A stretch of DNA of 64,000 nt, taken from NCBI GenBank assembly GCA_934130355.1, contig CAKOXV010000008.1, positions 1 through 64,000 on the forward strand. The letters are read 5' to 3'. Under the pieces are notes generated by a model that was not told the origin of the DNA, ran no database searches, and saw only the letters and a program-made list of their open reading frames with translations. The stretch is from an uncultured Clostridia bacterium. GTDB taxonomy: Bacteria > Bacillota > Clostridia > TANB77 > CAG-508. Positions 50,439 through 59,586 of the stretch are shown here, one piece after another; position 1 is the first letter of the stretch; each line of letters starts with the position of its first letter. The position numbers and the translations under genes were made by a program.

Positions 50439-51893
50439 TTAATCTATTGCTTTAATATATATATTATTTTTTTTACCATTTAATAATATATCAAATTTAT
50501 AAACAGGAACGTAATAACCTTTTGAATCTGTTTTATATTCGAGGGTAATATCTTTTATCAATATACTTTTTATTTCTTCAATTGTAAATGCCTTAAATTT
50601 TCCTCTTAGTATTTTCTGAAAAGCTTCTTGTTGACTTATAATTTCTTTTTCAGCAACCATATAATATGTTACTATATTGTTTTCAAAATATTTAATTGAA
50701 CTATCCGAATAATAATTGCATCTTATTTCTCCATTTATCAATTTGTTTCCTTGCTTGTCCATATTCATCGAAAATAAGTATTGGTCTCTTCTTTTATCTC
50801 TGACAAATTCTGCATTTTCTGGAACATTAATTCCCAGATTTAGTAGCGCCAATCTAACTTCTTCTTCACTTGCATCATCCATCTTACTTATAGATTCTAC
50901 AGAGCCATCCTTTTCAATTGTAATATAAGACGAATCACTATACGAATATTTTCCTCCAATATAATACACAACCACAGAAGCATCTTCATCACTCATATCT
51001 TTTCGAAGTGGCTTAAAAACAACTAAATTTTCGGATTCTCTATTCACATTATCGTCTATTAACTTTCCTTTTTTGTTAAATACATTCATTGCTATATCTC
51101 TTGCTTTATCTCGTGTAATAATTTCAGTTTTGTAAACTTGCATTCTGCTTCTATCATTTGAAAATTCAATTTCACTTTGAACATTTACATTATTCATATC
51201 TATTGTATAATTATTTTCAAAGTCAAAGTTTCCAAATTCTTGTTTTTTATATCCTATTAGCATTCCAGCAAACACTCCAATAATTGTAAATACTGGTAAT
51301 ATATATACGATTATTTTTTTCAAATTTTCTTTACTTTTTAATTTGTAAAAAAACATAAAAACACAATATCCCAAAAGTGTTCCAATAGTATTGTTTAATA
51401 CATCATCTATTTCAAAAACTCCATACCCCTGAAAATGCTGAGTAAATTCAATTACTAGAGTTATAAAAAAACCTATTAAAACAACAATATAAATCTTCTT
51501 TAACTTATCTGAACACATAGGTAATAAAAAACCTAATGGTATAAATAACATTATATTTAAAACTAAGTTTCTAAGAAGCACATTGTTTAACAATACAACT
51601 CCTATATCGTGATATGCCTCAAAATATGAGCTAAATAAGTTTAAGTTCATTTTGACATTATCTAAATTACTTGGTGTTCTTCCTAAAAAAGTAGCACCAA
51701 TTACAATCACAATATAGCATAAACTTATTGAATATAAAAAAATTTTTGATTTTTTTATTGTTTTTGTTCCTTTTAAAATTTTTTTGTACAATAAAAAGTA
51801 TACTGTAAAAAAAATGACTAATATTGGTGTTAATATTTTAAGTGCTAATATTATATAATTTTTTAATAACCATAAAATATCATTTGTAGGCAT
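50439..51893 (-). CDS. VanZ-like membrane protein with large extracytoplasmic domain
   Basis: A 484-residue protein. The N-terminal ~210 residues contain six hydrophobic segments and the VanZ-family features NIMLFIPLGFLLPM, VIEFTQHFQGYGVFEIDDVLNNTIGTLLGY. The remaining 270 residues, after a final membrane helix, are soluble and resemble YcdB/PepSY-like modules (DKARDIAMNVF, ISQQEAFQKILRGKFKAF), often seen as paired peptidase-inhibitor or wall-associated folds. VanZ domains raise teicoplanin tolerance in some enterococci; the role here is unclear. Last gene of the PadR-SEDS-VanZ unit. Confidence 0.82.
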   Translation of the reverse strand: MPTNDILWLLKNYIILALKILTPILVIFFTVYFLLYKKILKGTKTIKKSKIFLYSISLCYIVIVIGATFLGRTPSNLDNVKMNLNLFSSYFEAYHDIGVVLLNNVLLRNLVLNIMLFIPLGFLLPMCSDKLKKIYIVVLIGFFITLVIEFTQHFQGYGVFEIDDVLNNTIGTLLGYCVFMFFYKLKSKENLKKIIVYILPVFTIIGVFAGMLIGYKKQEFGNFDFENNYTIDMNNVNVQSEIEFSNDRSRMQVYKTEIITRDKARDIAMNVFNKKGKLIDDNVNRESENLVVFKPLRKDMSDEDASVVVYYIGGKYSYSDSSYITIEKDGSVESISKMDDASEEEVRLALLNLGINVPENAEFVRDKRRDQYLFSMNMDKQGNKLINGEIRCNYYSDSSIKYFENNIVTYYMVAEKEIISQQEAFQKILRGKFKAFTIEEIKSILIKDITLEYKTDSKGYYVPVYKFDILLNGKKNNIYIKAID

Positions 51894-51914
51894 TTATTAT
51901 TTCGTCTCCTTTTC

Positions 51915-53369
51915 TTATTTTTCAATATTTTCAAAAAAGAAATTCTCTATTTTAAAAACTAATTTTGATTTTTGAGGTTCTTCAAAATTGATATCTTTTC
52001 TTCTATATACTGACAAAAATAGTGAAACACATAAGAGATTTGAGATAAATGTAGCTTTTCCACCAGAAATAAATGGTAATTGAAACTCAGCAGCCCCTAT
52101 AACACCAAAATTCATTGTTAAATTACATATAGTTTGTACAATAAATAAACTGGTAATTCCACTTGCTATTAGCCTACCATATTCATCTGTAATTTTTCTT
52201 GCACTAAGAATCAGTTTTATATTAAATGTAAGTAAAACTAATACCCATCCTAAACTTGCAATCCATCCATATTTTGATAATATTCCTAAAAATGCAAATT
52301 TTCCTGTCGGACTAAACCAATCTTGTATACTAGAATAATATCCCTGCTCATCCTTTAAAGATATATTTTCTAAGTCAGCTTGTCCTAATAATTTAGCTGA
52401 TTTAAAAATTTCTTTTCTTACAAAATCAATTCGTCTTTCTCCTATAGTATCTATACCAACCCAATTAGATGACGTATAATTCTCCTTTTTATGCATCTGC
52501 TTAGTAGGAATTATACATATAACAGTTGATAATATAGTAAATCCTATAATTGTCATTGCAATAAGCATAATAGCTTTTTTAATTTCTTTACTTTTTAGTA
52601 GTTCTTCCGTTAAAATAATTAAATATATTATAGTTAAAAGAAAGCCTGCAACGAAATTAATCATTAATGATAATATTACTGACAGACAACTTAGCACCAC
52701 TACTTTTACTATATTGTAATTAGTCATTTTTTTGCTTGAAGTTGTAGCATTTACCTTATTTTCATCACCAATATCTTTTATAAGTCCAGCAAAAGCAACT
52801 ATATAAAGCGGAACTGTAAATACGTCTGGTGAAGTTGAGGTGAATGGCCATAATCCGTAAATTGTGTTTCCATTTGCTCTGAATCCTCTTAAATAAGCAA
52901 TAATATTAAGAACAGTCGCCAATATAAACAATGTTTTTGTATGTTTATAGATTTTTCTATAATCGTAAAAAAATAAAAATATGGTCACTATTAATCCTAT
53001 AACTAATTCTATACACACACATTTATAGTGTATATACCAATCAGCCAAATTGTCATTATTATTCCAATACGAGCCTAAATAGAATAGTGACACAAATTGC
53101 CCTCCAAAATATATAAAAACTAATGAGAAAATTAAAGTTATCCAATCTAATTTAGGTTTGTGTATTTTATTTAATCTTTTTCCAATTTCTTTAGCATCCC
53201 CCATTTGCTCAACAGCTTTTTCTTCTGCTTCTTTATCAGTATATCCTTCACAAAGATTGTCATTTTTTAAGTCTTCTATATGTCCTTCTAACTCATGTGA
53301 AATCGCATTGCTAGCAGGTTTATATTTAACTTCATTGCAAACATCATCTAAAAACTCTTTAGTATTCAA
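51915..53369 (-). CDS. SEDS (FtsW/RodA/SpoVE-like) protein with permease-prefix N-domain
   Basis: A 484-residue protein. Residues 1-75 are the soluble helical HELEGHIEDLKNDNL-VEQMGDAKEIGKRLNKIHKP module, often called permease prefix domain 1 and found downstream of PadR genes. About ten membrane helices follow, ending in a SEDS-like tail (GVIGAAEFQLPFISGGKATFISNLL), compare the usual GLLPVTGVPLPFISYGG. The large extracytoplasmic loop contains RRIDFVRKEIFKSAKLLG. The start is TTG 53369, with GGAGGTG before it. An envelope glycan-polymerising or accessory role is inferred. The PadR gene overlaps its start by about 11 nt. Confidence 0.8.
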   Translation of the reverse strand: MNTKEFLDDVCNEVKYKPASNAISHELEGHIEDLKNDNLCEGYTDKEAEEKAVEQMGDAKEIGKRLNKIHKPKLDWITLIFSLVFIYFGGQFVSLFYLGSYWNNNDNLADWYIHYKCVCIELVIGLIVTIFLFFYDYRKIYKHTKTLFILATVLNIIAYLRGFRANGNTIYGLWPFTSTSPDVFTVPLYIVAFAGLIKDIGDENKVNATTSSKKMTNYNIVKVVVLSCLSVILSLMINFVAGFLLTIIYLIILTEELLKSKEIKKAIMLIAMTIIGFTILSTVICIIPTKQMHKKENYTSSNWVGIDTIGERRIDFVRKEIFKSAKLLGQADLENISLKDEQGYYSSIQDWFSPTGKFAFLGILSKYGWIASLGWVLVLLTFNIKLILSARKITDEYGRLIASGITSLFIVQTICNLTMNFGVIGAAEFQLPFISGGKATFISNLLCVSLFLSVYRRKDINFEEPQKSKLVFKIENFFFENIEK

Positions 53370-53697
53370 ACAGAACACCTCCAATAACTTGATTTACACT
53401 TCCACTGAAGTTTCTCCATTCTTCTTTTTTTGCTTTATAATGTCTTTTTCCTTCAGTAGTTATTGTGTAATATTTTCTTTTTTTACCACAAACTTCATCC
53501 CAGTATGAAGAAATATACTTTTTTTCTTCTAGTTTGTGGAGTATTGGATACAATGTTCCTTCTTGAAATTCAAATAAGTCCTTTGATTTCATTTTTATTT
53601 CTTTTATCATCTGATAACCATACATGTTTTTATTTTCTAATACACTTAACACCAATAAATCTGTACTCCCTTTTAATAATTCTTTATCAATTTTCAC
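53359..53697 (-). CDS. PadR family transcriptional regulator
   Basis: A 112-residue PadR repressor. The N-terminal winged helix shows LLKGSTDLLVLSVL, MYGYQMIKEI, FQEGTLYPILHKLEEKKYISSYW, and KRKYYTITTEGKRHY (beta-wing). Family members of this short type dimerise and sense drugs or wall stress. The start is GTG 53697 (GGGAG nine nt upstream). It heads an operon with the SEDS and VanZ-like genes. An inverted repeat upstream (53726-53769) is a candidate operator. Confidence 0.92.
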   Translation of the reverse strand: MKIDKELLKGSTDLLVLSVLENKNMYGYQMIKEIKMKSKDLFEFQEGTLYPILHKLEEKKYISSYWDEVCGKKRKYYTITTEGKRHYKAKKEEWRNFSGSVNQVIGGVLFEY

Positions 53698-53725
53698 AAA
53701 ATTCACTCCCTTCTATTTTAAATGT

Positions 53726-53769
53726 ATACCTTGTATTACTATGCTTGTTTGCATTGTATTACAAGGTAT
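53726..53769. promoter_or_regulatory. Inverted repeat upstream of padR, candidate operator
   Basis: ATACCTTGTA (53726-53735) and TACAAGGTAT (53760-53769) are perfect inverse copies 24 nt apart, about 30 nt upstream of the padR start. Confidence 0.6.
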
Positions 53770-53824
53770 GTTTTTTGTCAATATATTGTTGCAAAAAATA
53801 TTATTTCTATAATATAATGGAAAT

Positions 53825-53850
53825 AACGACTGCCAATTTTGGCAGTCGTT
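53825..53850 (-). terminator. Tight GC-rich hairpin
   Basis: AACGACTGCCAA (53825-53836) and TTGGCAGTCGTT (53839-53850), a nearly perfect palindrome with a 2-nt centre, between the convergent-spaced padR promoter region and the secreted-protein gene. It may serve as a terminator for the latter. Confidence 0.6.
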
Positions 53851-53901
53851 ACCCTGTTGATAAGAAAGAGTTATGTTGTTACTTATTTAGTTTCTTTCAT
53901 T

Positions 53902-53939
53902 TTGTTGTTTTGTAAAAATATTTTTTCACAAAACAACAA
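53902..53939 (-). terminator. Terminator overlapping the secreted-protein stop
   Basis: TTGTTGTTTTGT (53902-53913) pairs with ACAAAACAACAA (53928-53939), 14-nt loop, T-rich on the minus strand. The stop codon (53926-53928) touches the stem. Confidence 0.7.
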
Positions 53940-54417
53940 TTGTGACAGAATCAATATACTGATCATACCCATCATTAATTCTTTTACATCTAATAATGTA
54001 ATAACCAGTATAATCGGCTTGAATTGTTAAAGTATATCCCATTGACATGTTTGCGTCCAGATGGTAAGGACCACTTACACCAGAAGCATATGGCATACCA
54101 GCAGAATTAGCCCTGTACAGATACACATCAAATCCCTGAGAACTGTCACTGTAAACGCCAGAAATCGCAAAACTAATGCTCTGTCCAGCATTCGCATAGA
54201 ATCTACCAGCACCATCCAAGTCTCTAGTATTGCTGTCTCTTTGAGATCTAAACTTCCAACCAGTCTCTGTAAAGACGATTGAATGTGGTTGAACAGTTAC
54301 TACCTCCAGTTGCAGATTGTCAATGTTTTCTGCTGCAAAAGCAGGCATAGCACCGACACTCAAAACCATAATAAGTGCAAAAAAAGCACTCATCAACTTG
54401 GTAGTCAACTTCTTCAT
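53926..54417 (-). CDS. Secreted small protein of foreign-looking composition
   Basis: A 163-residue protein with a clear signal peptide: MKKLTTKLMSAFFALIMVLSVGAMPAFA, in pieces KKLTTKLM then a hydrophobic core ending in AFA-AEN (cleavage about 29/30). The mature ~134 residues are beta-rich with GAGRFYANAGQSISFAISG and YTGYYIIRCKRINDGYDQYI, suggesting a small beta-sandwich secreted factor. No known family is recognised. Base composition and codons are richer in G+C than neighbours. Start at ATG 54417 (GGAG upstream). A stop-overlapping hairpin (53902-53939) follows. Confidence 0.7.
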   Translation of the reverse strand: MKKLTTKLMSAFFALIMVLSVGAMPAFAAENIDNLQLEVVTVQPHSIVFTETGWKFRSQRDSNTRDLDGAGRFYANAGQSISFAISGVYSDSSQGFDVYLYRANSAGMPYASGVSGPYHLDANMSMGYTLTIQADYTGYYIIRCKRINDGYDQYIDSVTIVVL

Positions 54418-54467
54418 AATGTAGTCTCCTTTCATTATCCGGATACTCTCTCTTATCAACATCCCAT

Positions 54468-54569
54468 CATTCGAATGAGTACATTCTCCTGAATGAAAGT
54501 ACAACCACCTTCATTCAAAATAATATATTTACAGAATGACGGTAGTTGTTATATTTATACATAACAACT
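54468..54569. promoter_or_regulatory. CATTC/GAATG half-site array and inverted repeat upstream of the secreted gene
   Basis: CATTCGAATG (54468-54477), CATTCTCCTGAATG (54482-54495), CATTC (54512-54516) and GAATG (54534-54538) lie within 71 bp. AGTTGTTAT (54544-54552) and ATAACAACT (54561-54569) form a further inverted repeat. This suggests a multi-site regulator region for the gene starting at 54417. Confidence 0.45.
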
Positions 54570-54641
54570 TTGTTATTATATATTATTTTCAAGCTATTAG
54601 CGCAAAAAAATAAAAAAAAGTAGAAAAAGGTAAAATTTAGT

Positions 54642-54671
54642 AAAAAAGATTAGATTTTGTATCTAATCTTT
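54642..54671 (-). terminator. Terminator after ftsH
   Basis: AAAGATTAGAT (54645-54655) pairs with ATCTAATCTTT (54660-54670) around a 4-nt loop, with A and T runs outside. Confidence 0.75.
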
Positions 54672-54673
54672 TC

Positions 54674-54707
54674 TAAACTTGTCTATTAAATTAATTATTC
54701 AATCTTA
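54674..54707. repeat. 34-bp direct repeat, right copy
   Basis: Matches 50344-50377 at 33 of 34 positions. It lies 42-75 nt past the ftsH stop and adjoins the ftsH terminator. The two copies bound the 4.3 kb PadR/SEDS/VanZ and secreted-protein region. Confidence 0.75.
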
Positions 54708-54748
54708 TCTTTAAATTCTTCAACATTTTCAAAAAAGGGGCTGTAAAT

Positions 54749-56554
54749 TTATTCTGAAAAAATTCTGTCAAATTCTTCTCCTTCGATTTTTTCTTTTTCT
54801 AATAATACACTTGCTACTGCATGAAGTTTATCTACATGTTGTGTTAAAATGTCTTGTGCTCTATTATAAGCTTTGTCAACTATTCTTTTAACTTCTTCAT
54901 CTATTATACTTGCTGTTTCTTCTGAGTAGTCTTTTGTTTGTGCAAAATCTCTTCCTAAGAATACTTCTCCTTGACCTCCACCAAACATAATAGCACCTAC
55001 TCTGTCACTCATACCATATTTTGTTACCATATTTCTAGCAATTTGTGTTGCTCTTTCAATATCATTACTTGCTCCTGTTGATATATCATTTAGTATGATA
55101 GCTTCTGCTACTCTTCCACCTAATAATGATACTATGTTTTCTTCCATTTCTGTTTTTGACATAAAAGATTTGTCTTCTGTTGGTCTATACATTGTATATC
55201 CTCCAGCCATACCACGTGGTACAATAGAAATTTGATGAACAGGATCTTGTGTTTCAAGATATCTACTTACTACTGCATGACCTGCCTCATGATATGCTAC
55301 TAATCTGTTTTCTTTTTCGCTTCTTACTCTTGTTTTCTTTTCAGGTCCCATAGTTACTTTTACCATGGCATCTTCTATCTCTTTCATTCCTATTTCTTTA
55401 TAATTTCTTCTAGCTGCTAATAATGCTGCTTCATTTAAGACATTCTCTAAATCTGCTCCTGCAAATCCTGATGTATTTTTAGCAATAACTTTTAAATCTA
55501 CATCTTCAGCTAATTTTTTCTTACGTGCATGTACTTCTAATATTTGTTCTCTTGCTTTTACATCTGGACTTCCAACTACTATTTGTCTATCAAATCTTCC
55601 TGCTCTTAATAATGCTTTGTCTAATACATCCGGTCTGTTAGTTGCTGCTAATATTATAACACCTTCATTGTCTGAGAAACCGTCCATTTCAACTAATAAT
55701 TGATTTAATGTTTGCTCTCTTTCATCATGTCCTCCACCTAAGCCAGCACCTCTTTGTCTTCCTACTGCATCAATTTCATCTATAAAGATTATGCATGGTG
55801 CTGTTTTTTTGGCTTGTTCAAATAAATCTCTTACTCTTGATGCACCAACACCAACAAACATTTCTACGAAGTCTGAACCACTTATAGTATAAAATGGAAC
55901 TCCTGCTTCTCCTGCAACAGCTTTTGCTAATAATGTTTTTCCTGTTCCAGGTTGACCAACAAGTAATACTCCTTTTGGTATTCTTGCTCCCATATCTGTA
56001 AATTTTTTTGGATTTCTTAAGAATTCAACAATTTCTTGTAATTCTTCTTTTTCTTCATCTACACCTGCTACGTCATCAAATGTTACTCTATTTTTTTCAC
56101 CAGCATTTACTAATCTTGCTTTACTTTTTCCAAATGACATGCTTCCTCTTGCACCATTTTGGTTTCCTCCGCTCATCATTAAGAACCAGAATATGAAGAA
56201 TATAATTAATAATCCAAATGGTGTTACTAGACTTAATGCTGTAAGCCATATTGATTGTTTTTCTTCATCTAAAGTAAACTCACCTGTTTTTAAGTCTTCT
56301 TTTATATAATCCATAAAACCTTCAACACTTGGTAAACCTACTTCTTTTTCTATTTTTGAACTTTTTAATTTTATTTTAGCAGTTTTACCACTTGAAGATA
56401 TTTTTATACTTTCTACATCACTATTTTCAATACTAGTTATTAATTCTGAGTATGTCATTTTTGAATTACTATTTTCTAATATTGATGATAGTAATACTAT
56501 TGATATTACTCCAATTATTAACCATATTGCTAATGTTTTTATTCCTTTTTTCAC
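54749..56554 (-). CDS. ftsH: ATP-dependent membrane zinc protease FtsH
   Basis: A 601-residue AAA+ metalloprotease. There are two N-terminal membrane helices (about 7-25 and 105-126) around an extracytoplasmic loop. Walker A is VGQPGTGKT (199-207), Walker B is CIIFIDEIDAVG (about 254-265), the second region of homology includes ATNRPDVLDKALLRAGRFDR. The zinc motif HEAGH is near 425. It degrades misfolded membrane proteins and short-lived regulators. The start is GTG 56554, with AGGAGG upstream. It follows tilS as in other Firmicutes, here without hprT between. Confidence 0.97.
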   Translation of the reverse strand: MKKGIKTLAIWLIIGVISIVLLSSILENSNSKMTYSELITSIENSDVESIKISSSGKTAKIKLKSSKIEKEVGLPSVEGFMDYIKEDLKTGEFTLDEEKQSIWLTALSLVTPFGLLIIFFIFWFLMMSGGNQNGARGSMSFGKSKARLVNAGEKNRVTFDDVAGVDEEKEELQEIVEFLRNPKKFTDMGARIPKGVLLVGQPGTGKTLLAKAVAGEAGVPFYTISGSDFVEMFVGVGASRVRDLFEQAKKTAPCIIFIDEIDAVGRQRGAGLGGGHDEREQTLNQLLVEMDGFSDNEGVIILAATNRPDVLDKALLRAGRFDRQIVVGSPDVKAREQILEVHARKKKLAEDVDLKVIAKNTSGFAGADLENVLNEAALLAARRNYKEIGMKEIEDAMVKVTMGPEKKTRVRSEKENRLVAYHEAGHAVVSRYLETQDPVHQISIVPRGMAGGYTMYRPTEDKSFMSKTEMEENIVSLLGGRVAEAIILNDISTGASNDIERATQIARNMVTKYGMSDRVGAIMFGGGQGEVFLGRDFAQTKDYSEETASIIDEEVKRIVDKAYNRAQDILTQHVDKLHAVASVLLEKEKIEGEEFDRIFSE

Positions 56555-56698
56555 TTTTTAAAGTCCTCCTAATTCATTATTATACATTTGAAAATATAAC
56601 ATACCTTGTTTAATTTTTCAATAGTTTTTGCGTGACTTTTTTGTGTCCTTTTTGTTACATTATTTTAATATTTCTACGGTTTCAAAGCTTAGCTCAAA

Positions 56699-57679
56699 TT
56701 ATAATTTTATTATATAAATTTTTTTATCTTTGACAAAAAATTTGATATTCTTATTAGGTGTTAGAAATTTATTTCCTATGTTGTTTTGGCATAATTTGAT
56801 TATATCTTCTATGTGTTTCTTTTCAATTCCTTTAGTTGAGCCCATAAGCTGTTTTGTGGCTAATAAAATTATTCTGCTTTTTATAACTTTTTCTTGTTGA
56901 TTAAATTGTTTTAAATTTAATACAATTTGTTTGCTTCCTTTTTCAATTAACAAATTTTTATATATTTTATCTGTTTGTGATTCAATGTAATCACTTTCAT
57001 CCGTAGCTATTTGAGACAATCTTGAAATTGTTTCTACTATATTAGGATTAAATTCCTTTTTTATATACGGAATCACAATATTACGAATTTTGTTTCTTGT
57101 GTAATCATTTTCAAAGTTTGTTTTATCAATTCTTGGTTCTAATTTATTTTCTTCACAATATTGTTCTATTTTTTGACGTTCACATTCAATTAGTGGTCTT
57201 ATATATTTATTATCTCTAATTGGTTCTATTCCTTTAAGTCCAGAAATCGAACTGCCTCTCATTAAATTCATTATTATTGTTTCTACTTTATCATTTACAT
57301 TATGAGCTATTGCGATTTTATTTGCGCCTACTTTTTCCATAACTTCTTCAAAGAATTCGTATCGAGCATTTCTTCCTGCTTCTTCTGTCCCTATCTTTTT
57401 AGTATTTGCAATTTTTATAACATCTATTCTTCTCACAAAACATTTAATGTTATTCCTTATACAATATTCCTGTACAAATCGTTCATCATCTTCTGCTTCT
57501 TTTCTTATTAAATGATTAACATGTGCAACATATATTTCAAATTTGAATTCTTCTTTTATCTCATTCAAAATATTTAGCATTGAAATAGAGTCTGGTCCTC
57601 CAGAAACCCCTAGCACAATTTTATCACCTGGTTCTATTAAGTTGTATTTTTTAATTGTATCTATTACTTTTCCTTTCAC
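56699..57679 (-). CDS. tilS: tRNA(Ile)-lysidine synthetase TilS (short form)
   Basis: A 326-residue N-type ATP pyrophosphatase, which puts lysine on C34 of tRNA-Ile(CAU) so that it reads AUA. The PP-loop VSGGPDS is at 25-31, AHVNHLIRKEAEDDE and AHNVNDKVETIIMNLMRGSSISGLKGI follow. It lacks most of the C-terminal substrate domain of E. coli TilS (432 residues), as in the compact Aquifex-type form. The start is GTG 57679 (AGGAGAG upstream). Confidence 0.94.
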   Translation of the reverse strand: MKGKVIDTIKKYNLIEPGDKIVLGVSGGPDSISMLNILNEIKEEFKFEIYVAHVNHLIRKEAEDDERFVQEYCIRNNIKCFVRRIDVIKIANTKKIGTEEAGRNARYEFFEEVMEKVGANKIAIAHNVNDKVETIIMNLMRGSSISGLKGIEPIRDNKYIRPLIECERQKIEQYCEENKLEPRIDKTNFENDYTRNKIRNIVIPYIKKEFNPNIVETISRLSQIATDESDYIESQTDKIYKNLLIEKGSKQIVLNLKQFNQQEKVIKSRIILLATKQLMGSTKGIEKKHIEDIIKLCQNNIGNKFLTPNKNIKFFVKDKKIYIIKL

Positions 57680-57768
57680 TATAGAATCTCTCCTTATAAG
57701 ATATAAGAGCAAGACACAAGGCTACTGCCTAAAATATGTTTTGCTCATAAACTAACTATTATTATATA

Positions 57769-59103
57769 TTAATCATCAAATCTTCTTTCCAAATTAACGA
57801 ATTTTGTATAATTGCCCATCCATAATAACTCAACAGTTCCTGTTGAACCACCTCTTTGTTTTGCAATTATAACCTCAGCAATGTCTTTTTTCTCACTTTC
57901 TTTATTATAATAATCATCACGATACAAAAACATTACTATATCTGCATCTTGTTCTATTGCACCAGATTCACGTAAATCTGAAAGCATAGGTCTATGGTCA
58001 GGTCTTTGTTCAACAGCTCTTGATAGCTGTGATAGTGCTATTACAGGCACATTTAATTCTTTTGCTAATATTTTTAGTGACCTACTTATTTCAGAAATCT
58101 CTTGTTCTCTGCTTCCTACTCTTTTATTACTTCCTTGAACTAATTGTAAATAGTCGATTACAACTAGTCCAATATTTTTTTCCATTTTAAGTTTTCTACA
58201 CTTAGTTCTTATTTCCATTACAGAAATACCTGGTGTATCATCAATATATATCTCTGATTCTGACAAAGGTCCAATTGCTCCTGCAAGTTTTACCCAATCA
58301 TCCTCTTCCAATTTTCCTGTTCTAACTTTGTTACTATCTACCATAGCTTCACTGCATAGAATTCTGTTTACTAATTGATCTTTAGACATTTCCAAACTAA
58401 ATATTGCTACTGGTGCATTTCCTCTTAATGCTGCATTTGCAGCAATATTTAATGCAAATGCTGTTTTTCCCATTGCAGGTCTTGCGGCTACAAGAATTAG
58501 TTCTGAACCATGCAATCCTGCTGTTTTATAATCCAATTCTGAAAATCCAGTTGGGACACCTGTTACATGTTGTTTTCTGTTATATAATTCTTCAAGTTTA
58601 GTAAAACTTTCAACTAATACATCTTTTATAGGTGTATATCCTTTTTGATTTTTGCTTTGCATAATATCAAAAATCTTCTTTTCTGCTCCATCCATTATAT
58701 CTTCAACATCTTCTGTTGGACTATAACCTAATTCAATAATTTCATTTGCAGTTTTTATTAGATTTCTTAATATTGATTTTTCCTCAACTATTTTTATGTA
58801 TTTCTGAACATTTGCTGTTGTTGGTACTTTATCTGGCAAACTCGCTAAATACTCGTACCCTCCAACTTGTTCAAACTTATCCATAGATTCTAGTTCATCT
58901 TTTAATGTGATTATATCCACTGGTTCTGATTTACTATATAAATTAATTATTGCCTGATAAATAGCTTTATTGTCATCTCTATAAAATGCATCTTCTTTTA
59001 AAGTTTCAATTGCTGCATTTACTGCTTCTTTATCTGTTAACATACTTCCTAAAACAGCTTGTTCAGCATCTATATCATGAGGTGGTATTTTTCCTAGGTC
59101 CAT
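57769..59103 (-). CDS. dnaB: Replicative DNA helicase DnaB
   Basis: A 444-residue RecA-fold hexameric helicase. The N-terminal domain starts PPHDIDAEQAVLGSML, and the C-terminal motor has Walker A ARPAMGKTAFALNIA, Walker B LVVIDYLQLVQ and the arginine-finger region QRGGSTGTVELLW. It unwinds DNA at the fork, working with PolC encoded in the same window. It follows rplI by 26 nt with RBS AAAAGGAG. Confidence 0.97.
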   Translation of the reverse strand: MDLGKIPPHDIDAEQAVLGSMLTDKEAVNAAIETLKEDAFYRDDNKAIYQAIINLYSKSEPVDIITLKDELESMDKFEQVGGYEYLASLPDKVPTTANVQKYIKIVEEKSILRNLIKTANEIIELGYSPTEDVEDIMDGAEKKIFDIMQSKNQKGYTPIKDVLVESFTKLEELYNRKQHVTGVPTGFSELDYKTAGLHGSELILVAARPAMGKTAFALNIAANAALRGNAPVAIFSLEMSKDQLVNRILCSEAMVDSNKVRTGKLEEDDWVKLAGAIGPLSESEIYIDDTPGISVMEIRTKCRKLKMEKNIGLVVIDYLQLVQGSNKRVGSREQEISEISRSLKILAKELNVPVIALSQLSRAVEQRPDHRPMLSDLRESGAIEQDADIVMFLYRDDYYNKESEKKDIAEVIIAKQRGGSTGTVELLWMGNYTKFVNLERRFDD

Positions 59104-59129
59104 ATTTTGCTCCTTTTTAAGTTTTAATT

Positions 59130-59573
59130 TTAAGCTATGACATTTACTTTAATTGTTCCTACTACATTTTCATATAATTTTACTTCAACACTGTGAACTC
59201 CTAAAGTTTTTATTGTTTCGTTTAAAACTATTTTCTTTTTGTTAATTTTAATTTTGTGTTGTTTTTCAAGTTCTTCAGATATGTCTTTTGCTGAAACCCC
59301 ACCAAAAATTTTTCCATTTTCACCTGCTTTAACTTGTACTCTTACAGTAATTTTAGTTAATTTTTCGGCAATCTTTTTGGCATCTTCTTTTTCAGTATCT
59401 TTTTTAAATTGTTCTGAATTTTTTTGTGCTTGTAGTTTACTTATATTTTCTGAATTTGCTTCAACAGCTAAATTCTTCGGAAATAAAAAGTTACGTGCAT
59501 ATCCATCTGATGCATTAATTAATTCATTCTTTTTTCCAACGCCTTTTATATCTGCTTTTAAAATTACTTTCAT
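59130..59573 (-). CDS. rplI: 50S ribosomal protein bL9
   Basis: A 147-residue L9: N-terminal VILKADIKGVGKKNELINASDGYARNFLFPKNLA, the long central helix (residues 40-75) and the C-terminal domain with GKIFGGVSAKDI. It binds 23S rRNA near L1. It sits between gdpP and dnaB, the conserved yybT-rplI-dnaC order of Firmicutes. Confidence 0.97.
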   Translation of the reverse strand: MKVILKADIKGVGKKNELINASDGYARNFLFPKNLAVEANSENISKLQAQKNSEQFKKDTEKEDAKKIAEKLTKITVRVQVKAGENGKIFGGVSAKDISEELEKQHKIKINKKKIVLNETIKTLGVHSVEVKLYENVVGTIKVNVIA

Positions 59574-59586
59574 TATTATTCTCCTT

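Noticed and set aside
54674..54748. Short frame SPFFENVEEFKDKIE ending in the right 34-bp repeat as a real gene
   Set aside because: Only ~16 codons, no start or RBS; it may be the 3' end of an old gene, but this cannot be shown.
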